From assembly GCA_029260765.1 (NCBI GenBank), contig JAJDCP010000098.1, forward strand, positions 1 through 64,000: 64,000 nucleotides of DNA, given 5' to 3'. Both the position numbers and the translations under genes were made by a program. Origin of the DNA: Planctomycetota bacterium. Its GTDB lineage: Bacteria > Planctomycetota > J058 > JAJDCP01. Below the pieces are notes generated by a model. It was not told where the DNA came from and searched no databases. It saw only the letters and a list, made by a program, of their open reading frames with translations. Below are positions 53,818-62,353 of this stretch, in pieces (positions within the stretch are counted from its first letter, which is position 1; the number at the start of each line of letters is the position of its first letter).

Positions 53818-54645
53818 ATGCGCATCGACCGCCTGACCCCCACCCACCGCCCGGCCAGCCCGGTCGTTGGCTGGCAGACCTGGCGCGACCTGCTGTTCGC
53901 GCACTGGACCGTGCCGGTCGAGGCCGTCCGGCCTCTGCTTCCCCCGGCACTGGAGCCTGACCTGCACGAAGGCCAGTTGTATCTCGGGCTGGTGCCCTTC
54001 CGCATGTGTGGTGTCCGGCCGCGCTGGCTAGTGTCCTGGCTGGCCCTCGACTTTCTCGAGGCCAACCTGCGCACCTACGTGCTGCACAAAGGCGAGCCCG
54101 GCGTGTTCTTCTTCTCCCTGGAGGCGGCTTCTTGGCTGGCAGTGCAGGCGGCCCGGCTGGGCTGGAGCCTGCCGTATTTCCACGCGCTGATGCAGCTGCA
54201 GCAGACTCCCCAGAAGCCCGACGCTGCGAGCTTCGAGTGCGCGCCCGGGACCCGCTTCCAATACGGCAGCGCACGCCGCTCAGGAGTTGGGTTTGCTGCC
54301 ACCTGTCGTGTGGGGGAGCCGCTCGGCCCCTCACAGCCAGGCAGTCTGGAGTACTTTCTGCTCGAGCGCTACCTGCTATTCACTGCCCGGCGCGGACGGG
54401 TGCTGCGCGGGCAGGTGCACCACAGCCCCTATCCTGTTCTAGCTGCGGAGCTCGAGAGCTTTGAAGAGAGCCTGTTCGCGGCCGCCGGCCTGCCCGCGGT
54501 CTCGCGTCCCCCGGACTGCGTCCACTTCTCCCCTGGGGTCGAGGTGGAGATCTTCCGGCTGACGCCTACTGGCGATTGCGAGACGGCCCCAGCGGCTGGA
54601 TGCGGTAGAAGCGGTCCTGCAGCATCTGCAGGCTCGCGAGGCTGA
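53818..54645 (+). CDS. DUF2071 (YqjF-like) family protein
   Basis: A 275-residue protein from ATG 53818 (AGGAGG upstream, TATGCT just before). Family signatures: WQTWRDLLFAHWTVPVEAVR, LVPFRMCGVRPRW, VFFFSLEAASWLAVQAAR. Family members are ~240 residues and of unknown function. The last ~25 residues (from GDCETAPAAGCG) have no family character and are read antisense through the end of the convergent zinc-ribbon gene, an 80-base tail-to-tail overlap. The natural stop may have been lost. Confidence 0.85.
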   Translation: MRIDRLTPTHRPASPVVGWQTWRDLLFAHWTVPVEAVRPLLPPALEPDLHEGQLYLGLVPFRMCGVRPRWLVSWLALDFLEANLRTYVLHKGEPGVFFFSLEAASWLAVQAARLGWSLPYFHALMQLQQTPQKPDAASFECAPGTRFQYGSARRSGVGFAATCRVGEPLGPSQPGSLEYFLLERYLLFTARRGRVLRGQVHHSPYPVLAAELESFEESLFAAAGLPAVSRPPDCVHFSPGVEVEIFRLTPTGDCETAPAAGCGRSGPAASAGSRG

Positions 54646-57600
54646 GACCGAAGTAGTCTTCGACCGCCTGCAGGCGGCCGGTATAGGCATCGGAGAGCAT
54701 CTCGATGAAGTCGCCCCGATAGCGCCCGCCATCGAAGTTCATCAAGAAGTAGACGATCGCCCCGGCGCCCCGGTAGTTCTGACTGATGTCGCCGCTGTCC
54801 CAGGCGGCGCTGGAGTCGAAACGCAGCATCTCGCTGAATGTATGCTCGCTCCCCCCGCTGCGCAGATTGCGCGCATAGCTGTGCACGCGGTCGTTGTCGA
54901 CCAGATCGCCCAGGCTGAGGAATTGGCCATCGAAGAAGGCATCCTCAAGGAAGACGGCTGCCCCCTCGGCAAGCCAGGACGGTGCGTGGTCCTCGGAGAA
55001 TTCGCCGAGGATCTGGTGCACCAGCTCGTGCTGTAGCGTCCGGATGGAGACGCGCTTGCCAGTGCAGTAGAAGAACGAGGCGCCCCGTCCACCAGAATAG
55101 AAGCCTGCCGCCCAGTCTGCCGGCGGGTCGGCGTAGGCGTGAAACTGCTCTTCGCTGCGGTACAGGTTGACGACCAGTTTCTTTTCCATCTTGCCCGCGC
55201 CGAAGATGAAGCGTGCGCCCATGTCTCCCTTGAAGAAGCTGTCGTATTGCCGGAAGACCTGCAGGAACACGCTCTCCAGACGTTTGAGCACCTTGGCGGA
55301 CAGGTCGAGGTCCGCGGTGGAGATCAGTCTGAAGTGCTCACTCTCCAGCCGCCAGGGATCGGTGATCTTGCTGTGCTGAGCGTTCGCCGCGTCATAGTCT
55401 TTCCAGGCACCTTCCTGGATGTCGTAGACCTCCCAGTTGTCGTAGCGATCCTGGGAGCCCGTCTTGATCCAGCCCAGCTCATCATCCCAGACAAAGCCCT
55501 TCTTCAACTGTGCCGCGTCGTAGCCCCGGTACCAGGTGTCGTCGATGCGCACGTGCCCGAGCCCTTTGTGGGCGCCGGGGTTGTCCGGGTCGAGGGCCAG
55601 CAGGGTCTGAAAGACATCGAAGCCCAGACCGGGCAACCCGGCCTTGACCAGGTCGTTGGCCGCTCCTCCCAGTTTCTTGGCGATCGGCCCGATCAGGCGG
55701 TCGAGCTTCTTTTCGAACTCGCGCTCCAGGGTGCGCACACCGTCATCTTCTGTGGCGGCAGGTTTGATCGCGTCGAGCCGGTCGAGCAATGCTCCGCCCG
55801 CGTCAGGCTCGAGGCCAAAACCATCCACGAGCCCCGCGATGCGGAGCTTGGCAGCCACGGGCGCGAACTCCTGTTCCTCCATCCATTCGACCACGTCCGT
55901 CAGTCGGCGCGGTGCGCGAGCCATGGTGTCGACCAGGAATGCGCGCACCTCCGCGCGCGCCTCCTCGAGACGCGCCCGCTTCTGTTCGCGTGCGGCCCGC
56001 GCCGCCTTGGGCAGGTCACTGGGTTTGATGAGCTCGCGGAGCGTCTCGACCTCAGCGGCCTCGGCCTTGAGCCCGAAGTCGCGGCACTGTTTCTCGAGCT
56101 TCTCGAGCTGATCGGGGCCGCTGGCGCGCACGAAGGCCGCGGCCACATACACCTTGCGGTGCTCAAGCAGCTGCGCCTGGAGCGGCGGCAGCTTCTTGAT
56201 GAGCTTTCGATGGGTGTCGAACAACGCGAGGCTGGCGTTGCTGACCTCGAAGTCCGCCCGCGCCGCCGGCAAGCCTTCGCGCATCGCCAGCTCGAGCAGC
56301 GGGACCATCTCTGTGCGGCGCTCAGCCTCGATCTCATAGAGCTCTGCCAGGGCATCGAAACGCGCATCCCAGGCCAGGCCCGGATCGACCAGCGGAGCCG
56401 GCTCGACCGGTCCCACTCCCACGTCTTCGACCTCGACGTGCGGCCGGGGCTGTCCGTCGTCCTCGTCAGCGTTCTCGCCCGCGGCTGCGCGCTCGGCAGC
56501 CTCGCGCTCGCGCTCTTTCCACCAGTCAGGCGGTTCCTCGCCCACTCCGGAGAGATCGACGCTGGGAGCGCCTCCGCCACCGGTATTCGAGCTGCGCGGC
56601 CGCCAGGTCTCCCAGTCGTCGTCGTCATCGTCCGCGTCCTGGTCGGACTCCATCGGCTTCCAGCTCAGCGGATCCTGGCCGGAGTCGCGCGGCGCCGCCT
56701 CTTGCCCGCGGTTCTTGAGCGCCAGCAACAGTGCGCCCCCGATCGCCAGAATCAGCAAGCCTCCGATCAACAGTCCTGCGCCCCCCGACGACGCCTTGAC
56801 CGGCGCCTGCCGCGCACGCGCACGCCGCTGCGCGCTCATCTTCACGGCGGCCGATCCCGAGCCGGTGCCTGAAGTTGTGGCCGGCTTCGCCTTGATCGCC
56901 AGCTCGATGCCGGTGCCGCCCGTCGCCGCCGGCGCCCCTTCGTGACTCGCGCCCAGGTACTCGCTGCCCAGTGGATCGTCCGGCGCCGAGGTCTCGAGCG
57001 CATCGTCGGCTCTGAGCTTGAAGCTGCTGCCGCAGCTGTGGGTGTACGACTCGCTTTCGCGGGGCTTGTCATACCGCAGACGCCGGAAACAGCCCGGACA
57101 GTGCATGCGGAAGCAGTTGTCGTCCTCGCCCTCTTCGAGCACCAGCCGGTCCAGCATTCCGCTGATGTCTTCGCTACGCGGCCCGCCTTGCGACGTCGAG
57201 GTCGACTCGACCACGGCAGGATCGAGCTTGAAGCGCTTGCCACACTTGTGTTTGAAGCGCACCCCCAGCTTGCGCACGGGGAACTTCAGGCGGGCGTCGC
57301 AGCCGGGGCAACGCATCGAGACCATGCCCTGCGAGCCCTTCTTCTCGACCAGCTCACGGATCGACACCGGCTTCAGCAGGCCACTGACGTCTTCGCTGGG
57401 TACGAAACCCGGCTGCTCCGTCGACGCCTTGGCCGAGGCATCGGCGCGTAGTTGGTAACGGGCCCCGCACTTGTGGGTGAAGCGTGCGCCATCCCGCTTG
57501 CGAGGAAACTTGATCGAGCGTTGGCAGCCCGGGCAGCGCATGCGGCCGAAGCCGTCTTTGCTGGGCTGGACCCGTGTCTCCATCTTGACGGGAGGCAACA

Positions 57601-57817
57601 GACCACTGACATCTTCGCTGGGCACGAAGCCCGGCTGCTCCGTCGACGCCTTTTCGTTGAAGTCAGGGGCCAGTGTCAGGCGATGGCCGCACTTGTGCTT
57701 GAAGCTGCTTCCTGCCCGGCGGGCAGGAAATTTCAGGCGGCTCTTGCAGCCCGGACAGCGCATGCGCTGAAACTCGGGGGGGCCCGAAGGGTTCTGCAGC
57801 CTGTCGTTGATGCTCAT
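54566..57817 (-). CDS. Four-zinc-ribbon / TM / gluzincin (DUF1570-like) protein
   Basis: A 1083-residue protein from ATG 57817. Four N-terminal zinc ribbons repeat 'M-R/H-C-P-G-C ... K/S-C-G' (about residues 19-45, 92-120, 166-195, 240-265). The first two are each followed by the same spacer, STEQPGFVPSEDVSGLL, and the third by a degenerate version. A membrane helix lies near residue 350 (GLLIGGLLILAIGGALLLAL). A long helical region follows. The C-terminus is a metallopeptidase-like domain with HELVHQ (H930, E931, H934) and WLAEGAAVF (E951), the gluzincin pattern HExxH-x16-E of DUF1570-type planctomycetal proteins. Inferred: a transmembrane zinc protein with the ribbons on one side and the peptidase on the other. 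Substrate unknown. Confidence 0.85.
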   Translation of the reverse strand: MSINDRLQNPSGPPEFQRMRCPGCKSRLKFPARRAGSSFKHKCGHRLTLAPDFNEKASTEQPGFVPSEDVSGLLPPVKMETRVQPSKDGFGRMRCPGCQRSIKFPRKRDGARFTHKCGARYQLRADASAKASTEQPGFVPSEDVSGLLKPVSIRELVEKKGSQGMVSMRCPGCDARLKFPVRKLGVRFKHKCGKRFKLDPAVVESTSTSQGGPRSEDISGMLDRLVLEEGEDDNCFRMHCPGCFRRLRYDKPRESESYTHSCGSSFKLRADDALETSAPDDPLGSEYLGASHEGAPAATGGTGIELAIKAKPATTSGTGSGSAAVKMSAQRRARARQAPVKASSGGAGLLIGGLLILAIGGALLLALKNRGQEAAPRDSGQDPLSWKPMESDQDADDDDDDWETWRPRSSNTGGGGAPSVDLSGVGEEPPDWWKEREREAAERAAAGENADEDDGQPRPHVEVEDVGVGPVEPAPLVDPGLAWDARFDALAELYEIEAERRTEMVPLLELAMREGLPAARADFEVSNASLALFDTHRKLIKKLPPLQAQLLEHRKVYVAAAFVRASGPDQLEKLEKQCRDFGLKAEAAEVETLRELIKPSDLPKAARAAREQKRARLEEARAEVRAFLVDTMARAPRRLTDVVEWMEEQEFAPVAAKLRIAGLVDGFGLEPDAGGALLDRLDAIKPAATEDDGVRTLEREFEKKLDRLIGPIAKKLGGAANDLVKAGLPGLGFDVFQTLLALDPDNPGAHKGLGHVRIDDTWYRGYDAAQLKKGFVWDDELGWIKTGSQDRYDNWEVYDIQEGAWKDYDAANAQHSKITDPWRLESEHFRLISTADLDLSAKVLKRLESVFLQVFRQYDSFFKGDMGARFIFGAGKMEKKLVVNLYRSEEQFHAYADPPADWAAGFYSGGRGASFFYCTGKRVSIRTLQHELVHQILGEFSEDHAPSWLAEGAAVFLEDAFFDGQFLSLGDLVDNDRVHSYARNLRSGGSEHTFSEMLRFDSSAAWDSGDISQNYRGAGAIVYFLMNFDGGRYRGDFIEMLSDAYTGRLQAVEDYFGLSLASLQMLQDRFYRIQPLGPSRNRQ

Positions 57818-57884
57818 TGCTCGTGGTTTCCATCCAGACCCAAACGGTAGGCTTATGGGTTGAATTCTCTGGATGTGAAACGCC

Positions 57885-57924
57885 TTTGCAAGCTTTGTGG
57901 CCAGTTTGCAAGCTTTGGGGCCAG
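57885..57924. repeat. Tandem 20-bp repeat upstream of the zinc-ribbon gene
   Basis: TTTGCAAGCTTTGTGGCCAG is followed directly by the same 20 bases with one change (T to G at position 14). It lies ~70 bases before the start of the minus-strand zinc-ribbon gene and contains AAGCTT in each unit, so it could be a paired operator or a slippage product. Confidence 0.65.
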
Positions 57925-57937
57925 CTTTTCGAGCTGG
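57921..57937 (-). terminator. Hairpin after corA
   Basis: CCAGCT-TTTCG-AGCTGG is a six-pair stem just after the corA stop (57939). It overlaps the second 20-bp repeat. No T-tract follows on the minus strand. Confidence 0.45.
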
Positions 57938-57938
57938 A

Positions 57939-59060
57939 TCAGTCCTTGCCCAGGCTCAACCAGCCCTTGCGGTAGAAGAAGATCAGCATCCCCAGGGTGA
58001 CCACCGCCATCACGCCTAAGCTGAAGACGTAGCCGTACTCCCAGCGCAGCTCTGGCAGATTGTACTCCGCGCGGGTATCGAAGTTCATGCCGTACAGCCC
58101 GGTGATGAAGGTCAGCGGCAAGAAGATCGAGCCGATCACAGTCAACAACTTCATCACGTCGTTCATGCGGTTCGACGCCAGCGAAAGCTGCAGATCGATC
58201 AGGTCGCTGGCGATCTTGCGGTAGCTGTCGACCAGGTCGAGCAGCTGGCGGCTGTGGTCGTCGACATCACGCAGGTAGATGCGGGTACTGTCTTCGAACC
58301 AGGGAAAAGAATCGCGCAGCAGCGCCTGCAGACTGTTGCGCAGAGGAACCAAGGAGCGGTGCAGGGTGATCAGATCGCGTTTGATGCCGTGCACCTTCTT
58401 GACCACGTGCGTCCGTGTTCCCGCGAGGATCTGATCCTCAAAGCGCTCGAGCAGCAGGTGGTAGCCCTCGAGAACCGGGAAGTAGTTGTCCACCACCGCG
58501 TCGAGCAGTGCGTAGGCCAGGTAGCCACTTCCCGAGCTGCGCAGGTGGCCCTGGCCCCGCTTGATGCGGTCACGCACGGGCTGCAGGCAGTCGCCCGGCA
58601 CGCCCTCCTGGAAGGTGATCACGTAGCGCTTCCCCAGAATCAGGCTGAGCTGCTCGGTATCGAGGTGCTCGCGGGCGTCGACCATGCGGGTCACGATGTA
58701 GAGGTAGTCGCCATAGCTATCGACTTTGGCGCGCTGGTGGGGGTGGACCACGTCTTCAAGCACCAGCGGGTGGATCCCGAACATCTTCCCGATGCTGCGC
58801 ACCAGGTCGGTGTCAGCCAGGCCATCGACGTTGACCCAGGTGACCGGGTAGCGCTCGAGGAAGTCCTGGATCGGAGACAGGTCCCGCGCGTTGTGCACGC
58901 TGCCTTCCTCGGCTCCCTCGCTGCCGTAGCCGATCATCTGCACGACCGGTCTGCGCGCACCGAGCTCGGGGATCAGGGTGCCCGGCGGCGCACCCGGCAT
59001 CTCCGCACGGCTGATACGGTCTTTGGCGTCCCGCGCGGTCGCAGCTGGCGTGTCGGCCAT
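57939..59060 (-). CDS. corA: CorA-type magnesium/cobalt transporter
   Basis: A 373-residue protein from ATG 59060 (GGAGGGAG upstream). The cytoplasmic domain has WVNVDGLADTDLVRSIGKMF and HPLVLEDVVHPHQRAKVDSY, then YLYIVTRMV. The C-terminal pair of helices contains the diagnostic GMN loop (TGLYGMNFDT) between FLPLTFITGLYGMN and YVFSLGVMAVVTLGML. This is the pentameric inner-membrane Mg2+/Co2+ channel family. It is divergent from the duplicated-domain gene at 59190. Confidence 0.95.
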   Translation of the reverse strand: MADTPAATARDAKDRISRAEMPGAPPGTLIPELGARRPVVQMIGYGSEGAEEGSVHNARDLSPIQDFLERYPVTWVNVDGLADTDLVRSIGKMFGIHPLVLEDVVHPHQRAKVDSYGDYLYIVTRMVDAREHLDTEQLSLILGKRYVITFQEGVPGDCLQPVRDRIKRGQGHLRSSGSGYLAYALLDAVVDNYFPVLEGYHLLLERFEDQILAGTRTHVVKKVHGIKRDLITLHRSLVPLRNSLQALLRDSFPWFEDSTRIYLRDVDDHSRQLLDLVDSYRKIASDLIDLQLSLASNRMNDVMKLLTVIGSIFLPLTFITGLYGMNFDTRAEYNLPELRWEYGYVFSLGVMAVVTLGMLIFFYRKGWLSLGKD

Positions 59061-59189
59061 GGCAGTCTCCCTCCGTGTGCAGGCAGGCTACCGCTTGAGG
59101 CTGGCCGGCTGCAATGTGGCAGCAGAAAAATGTGAGGAACAGCGGCGGCCGTTCGTCTGGGATGTGCAACCATGAATCCGGAGGAACCG

Positions 59190-60068
59190 ATGCGCTATCT
59201 GGTAACCACCCTCAGCCTGTTGAGCCTGGGCCTCGCCCAGCAGATGCCCGACCCCGAGCTCCCCGATGTGCTGTCGGGTTTCGCGGGCGAACTGAGCGGG
59301 CAGGTGATCGCGATCTACGACCAGGGCTTCAGCCTCGAAGTCGCCGACGTTGCCAGCGTCTGGCGCCACAGTGACGCGTCCGACCCTCAGGCTGCGGTCG
59401 GCCGCACACTGTTGATCAACCTCCGCTGGGAGAAGGACGACCAGGGCGGCTGGCGTATGGTGCCTCGCCAACTCCGTTGGCTGCGTCTGTTGCGAGCGGG
59501 CGACCCGGTGCGGGTGGACCTGGCGAACCGCGAAGGGGCGCGTTTGCACCTGATGGAGCTGAACCAGGAGCAGCGCGAGGCCGTCGAACGGGGCCATATC
59601 GAACGCGGCGACGAGCACGCTCGCGAAGAGCAAGAACGGGAAGAGCACGCTCGCGAAGAGCACGAACGGGAAGAGCGCGACCAACCGCGCGAAGCCCGTG
59701 ACCGCCAGGAGCTCAGTGAACTGCCCGAAGCCGAGCTGCCCGAAGCGCTACGGGGCTTCAGCGGCATGCTGCATGGTGAGGTCGTGCGCATCGGCGAGCT
59801 CGGCTTCGTGCTGGCAGTCGACGACGTCCGCAAGATCTGGCGGGGCAATCAGGCCTCCGATCCACAGGCGGCCGTAGGCCGTGAACTGTTGATCAACGTG
59901 CAGTGGACCGAGGGGGATGGCGGGCGCTGGCACCCGGTCGAGCAGCACCTGCGCTGGTTGCGCAGCCTGCGTAGCGGAGACGAGGTCTCGATCGAGGTCC
60001 GCAACGACGAAGCTCAACGTCTGCACATCCTCGAGCTCAGCAAGGAACAGCGGCGGGCCAGGGACTAA
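59190..60068 (+). CDS. Secreted protein with two copies of a ~95-residue domain
   Basis: A 292-residue exported protein; ATG 59190 follows GGAGGAACCG. Signal peptide: LVTTLSLLSLGLAQ. Two homologous domains each run from G-F-x-G-x-L through ASDPQAAVGR-x-LLIN and LRWLRxLRxGDxV to a 'R-L-H-x-x-E-L-x-x-E-Q-R' end (about residues 25-125 and 185-285). A very charged Glu/Arg linker with a 30-bp tandem repeat joins them. The fold looks beta-rich; no known family was recognised. Likely periplasmic. Confidence 0.8.
   Translation: MRYLVTTLSLLSLGLAQQMPDPELPDVLSGFAGELSGQVIAIYDQGFSLEVADVASVWRHSDASDPQAAVGRTLLINLRWEKDDQGGWRMVPRQLRWLRLLRAGDPVRVDLANREGARLHLMELNQEQREAVERGHIERGDEHAREEQEREEHAREEHEREERDQPREARDRQELSELPEAELPEALRGFSGMLHGEVVRIGELGFVLAVDDVRKIWRGNQASDPQAAVGRELLINVQWTEGDGGRWHPVEQHLRWLRSLRSGDEVSIEVRNDEAQRLHILELSKEQRRARD
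59611..59670 (+). repeat. 30-bp tandem repeat in the linker
   Basis: Two near-identical 30-base units (beginning ACGAGCACGC and AAGAGCACGC) encode the repeated E-H-A-R-E-E segments of the charged linker, which suggests recent slippage expansion. Confidence 0.75.
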
Positions 60069-60140
60069 GGTATCCCGGAAGCCCCGGGCCATCCCGGAGT
60101 GTTCCTGCTATCGTGCAAGGGGAACTTCGAGGTGCATCCG

Positions 60141-62348
60141 ATGCTCGCCAACGCCACCAGCTCCGACCGCTTTCCTTTCCTGGTCGCCGGTTTCGGAGCC
60201 GCCATGCTCGGCATTCTCGCCGCCGTGATCAGCCATGGTCCGCTTCCCAGCACCGCCGCCGCGGGCCTGCAAGGCGCACCCGAGCCGGCGGCTGCGCAAG
60301 ATGTCGACCCGACGCCGGCGCCGGCAGTTGCCCCAGAGCTCGAGCCGCGCCCGGAGCCCGCGGTCGTGCCTGAACCCGGGCTCTCGCTGCTGCCGACGCC
60401 GGATGTAGACAGGCCTGTAGAGCAGCCTGCTCCCGTGATGTCCGCGAGTGACGACCCCTCGATGCAGGCTTTCGATGAGGTCCGCAAGTGGATGGTCTGG
60501 CATCCTCTCGAGCTATTGGAGGCCGAGCGCAGATTTGCTGCCGTCGAGAGCGACTACCCCGGCAGCATCGGCGCCGAGGCCGCCCACAACTACTACGTCC
60601 AGGTGCTGGCCAAGGCCGCCGAACGGGCCGCGCGCACCCGCGCCAGCCTTCAGGAGAGCGCCGACTCGCTGATGCAAGATGGCGAGTGTGCCAGCGCCGC
60701 GCAGCTGTTCCTCGACGAAGCCGCGCTGTTTCCAGACTCTCTGCGTGGCCCTTTCGAGGCCGCCGCTGAGGCCCTGTCGATGCGCTGCCGCGCGAGCCTT
60801 GAGCGTGAGCTGGCGGCGATCGACGATCCTGCCGAACGCCAGCTGCTGTTGAGCAGCCATCGCGAGCGCGCCACCCCCGATGTGCGTGCGGCCATCGACG
60901 GGCTGATCGCTGAGCTGGCGCTCGAGGAAGACCTGCTGGAGCAGACCGACGCCTTCGGACAGCTGCGGAGCGATGTGCTCGACATGCTGGCAGCCGGCAA
61001 TTTCGAGGGGGCGCGCAAAGCGGTGCTCGCGCATCCCGAGAGCGCGTCCCGTTCGCTCAAGCGCAAGCTACGCACATTGAGCGAGGGCGTGATCGCGGTC
61101 GCCGACGAGGCAGCGCGTGTGCACGCAACCCTCAGCGACAAGCTCGACAGCCGCATGCAGCTCGAGCGTGCCGACGCCAGCAAGCTGACGGGACGCCTGC
61201 AGCAAGTCAGCTCCGACCTGCGCTTGACTCTCAAAGGGGAATCCTGGCCCATCGGCCTGGACGAGATCTCTGAGGCCAGTCTAGACAGCTTGCTGCGCGC
61301 ACCGGAGACCAGGCAAGAGTGGATCGCACGCACAGCGCTGTATGCCGCGTGCGGCTTTGCAGACACGGTTGAGCGCGCGTTGCAGAGCCCCTTGGCCCAA
61401 CCCGTCGCGGGGGTGTCGATCCGTGGCCTGTTGTTGCACGCCCAGAGCTTCCGCGCCGAGAGCGCGTTCGCCGAGCTGAGGGCGCAAACCAGCAGCCACG
61501 CACAAGCCTCTCATGCCCGCCGCTTCCTCGACCGGCATGCCCAGAGCGCCTGGACCTGGAAGAACCGCCAGCAGGTGACTCCCGTGGTGCGCGAGATTCT
61601 GATCGACGCCGCGCTGCGGGAAGACCCCTCGGCGTACTTTGCGGGCAGTCTGAAACTCGAAAGCGATGGGCGGGTCGCCCTGGCCTACGATTTCGAGCTG
61701 CCCAGCGAGCTCGATGACTTCAGCATCGAGCGCCCCAGCGAAGCACTGCCCGGGGCCGGCAGCGTGCTCCTCAAGGGCGAGATGCGCCACCGTGCCCGCT
61801 TCACCGGACCGCTGGAGGTCGCGCTACGCTTCGCCATCGACTGGGAAGGCGAGGTGCTGCCCGGCGAGCTGCGCGAGCTGCGTCGGGATCAGGTCGGCAG
61901 CCTGTTGTTCGAGCTGTATAGCGGCGGCCCACGCAGCGCACATTTCGTGCTCTGGAGCCGCGATGAGATCGAGGAAGACCTCAACGGAGACGGCGAGCTC
62001 GAGAACATCCCCCGGCCCTGCCACACGCTGGCGCGTAGAGAGGATCTGATCGAAGGTCTGGAGGACGCCACACGCGCGGCGCCTCCCTACCAGAAGAAGG
62101 TCTACGAGCTGGTCTGCAATGCCGACGAGAACCACATCGAGCTCAAGCTGGCAGGCAAAGACCTGTTCGACCGCCAGATCGACCTGCCCGGCACTGCGGG
62201 CAGCCTGGTGCTGGGAGCGATCAACACCTGGCGGATGCGCATCGACGCGCTGGTGATCCGCGGCAGAATCGACCCTGACTGGCTGCGTGAGAAGGTCGCG
62301 GCGGGCGTCGAGGAAGAGCTGCGCGCCAGCCTGCGACGGGTGCGCTGA
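60141..62348 (+). CDS. Large membrane-anchored protein with lectin-like C-terminus
   Basis: A 735-residue protein from ATG 60141; GTG 60132 is an alternative, and TATCGT at 60109 is a possible -10 box. One N-terminal TM helix (FLVAGFGAAMLGILAAVI), a Pro/Glu/Ala-rich spacer, then ~380 residues of helical repeats (SIGAEAAHNYYVQVLAKAAE, SADSLMQDGECASAAQLFLD). The final ~220 residues are beta-rich with SLKLESDGRVALAYDFELPS and IELKLAGKDLFDRQIDLPG, the look of a concanavalin/LamG-like fold. Function unknown; probably on the outer face of the membrane. Confidence 0.7.
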   Translation: MLANATSSDRFPFLVAGFGAAMLGILAAVISHGPLPSTAAAGLQGAPEPAAAQDVDPTPAPAVAPELEPRPEPAVVPEPGLSLLPTPDVDRPVEQPAPVMSASDDPSMQAFDEVRKWMVWHPLELLEAERRFAAVESDYPGSIGAEAAHNYYVQVLAKAAERAARTRASLQESADSLMQDGECASAAQLFLDEAALFPDSLRGPFEAAAEALSMRCRASLERELAAIDDPAERQLLLSSHRERATPDVRAAIDGLIAELALEEDLLEQTDAFGQLRSDVLDMLAAGNFEGARKAVLAHPESASRSLKRKLRTLSEGVIAVADEAARVHATLSDKLDSRMQLERADASKLTGRLQQVSSDLRLTLKGESWPIGLDEISEASLDSLLRAPETRQEWIARTALYAACGFADTVERALQSPLAQPVAGVSIRGLLLHAQSFRAESAFAELRAQTSSHAQASHARRFLDRHAQSAWTWKNRQQVTPVVREILIDAALREDPSAYFAGSLKLESDGRVALAYDFELPSELDDFSIERPSEALPGAGSVLLKGEMRHRARFTGPLEVALRFAIDWEGEVLPGELRELRRDQVGSLLFELYSGGPRSAHFVLWSRDEIEEDLNGDGELENIPRPCHTLARREDLIEGLEDATRAAPPYQKKVYELVCNADENHIELKLAGKDLFDRQIDLPGTAGSLVLGAINTWRMRIDALVIRGRIDPDWLREKVAAGVEEELRASLRRVR

Positions 62349-62353
62349 ACCTG

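Noticed and set aside
57885..57924. CRISPR-like array
   Set aside because: Only two directly adjacent units with no spacer.
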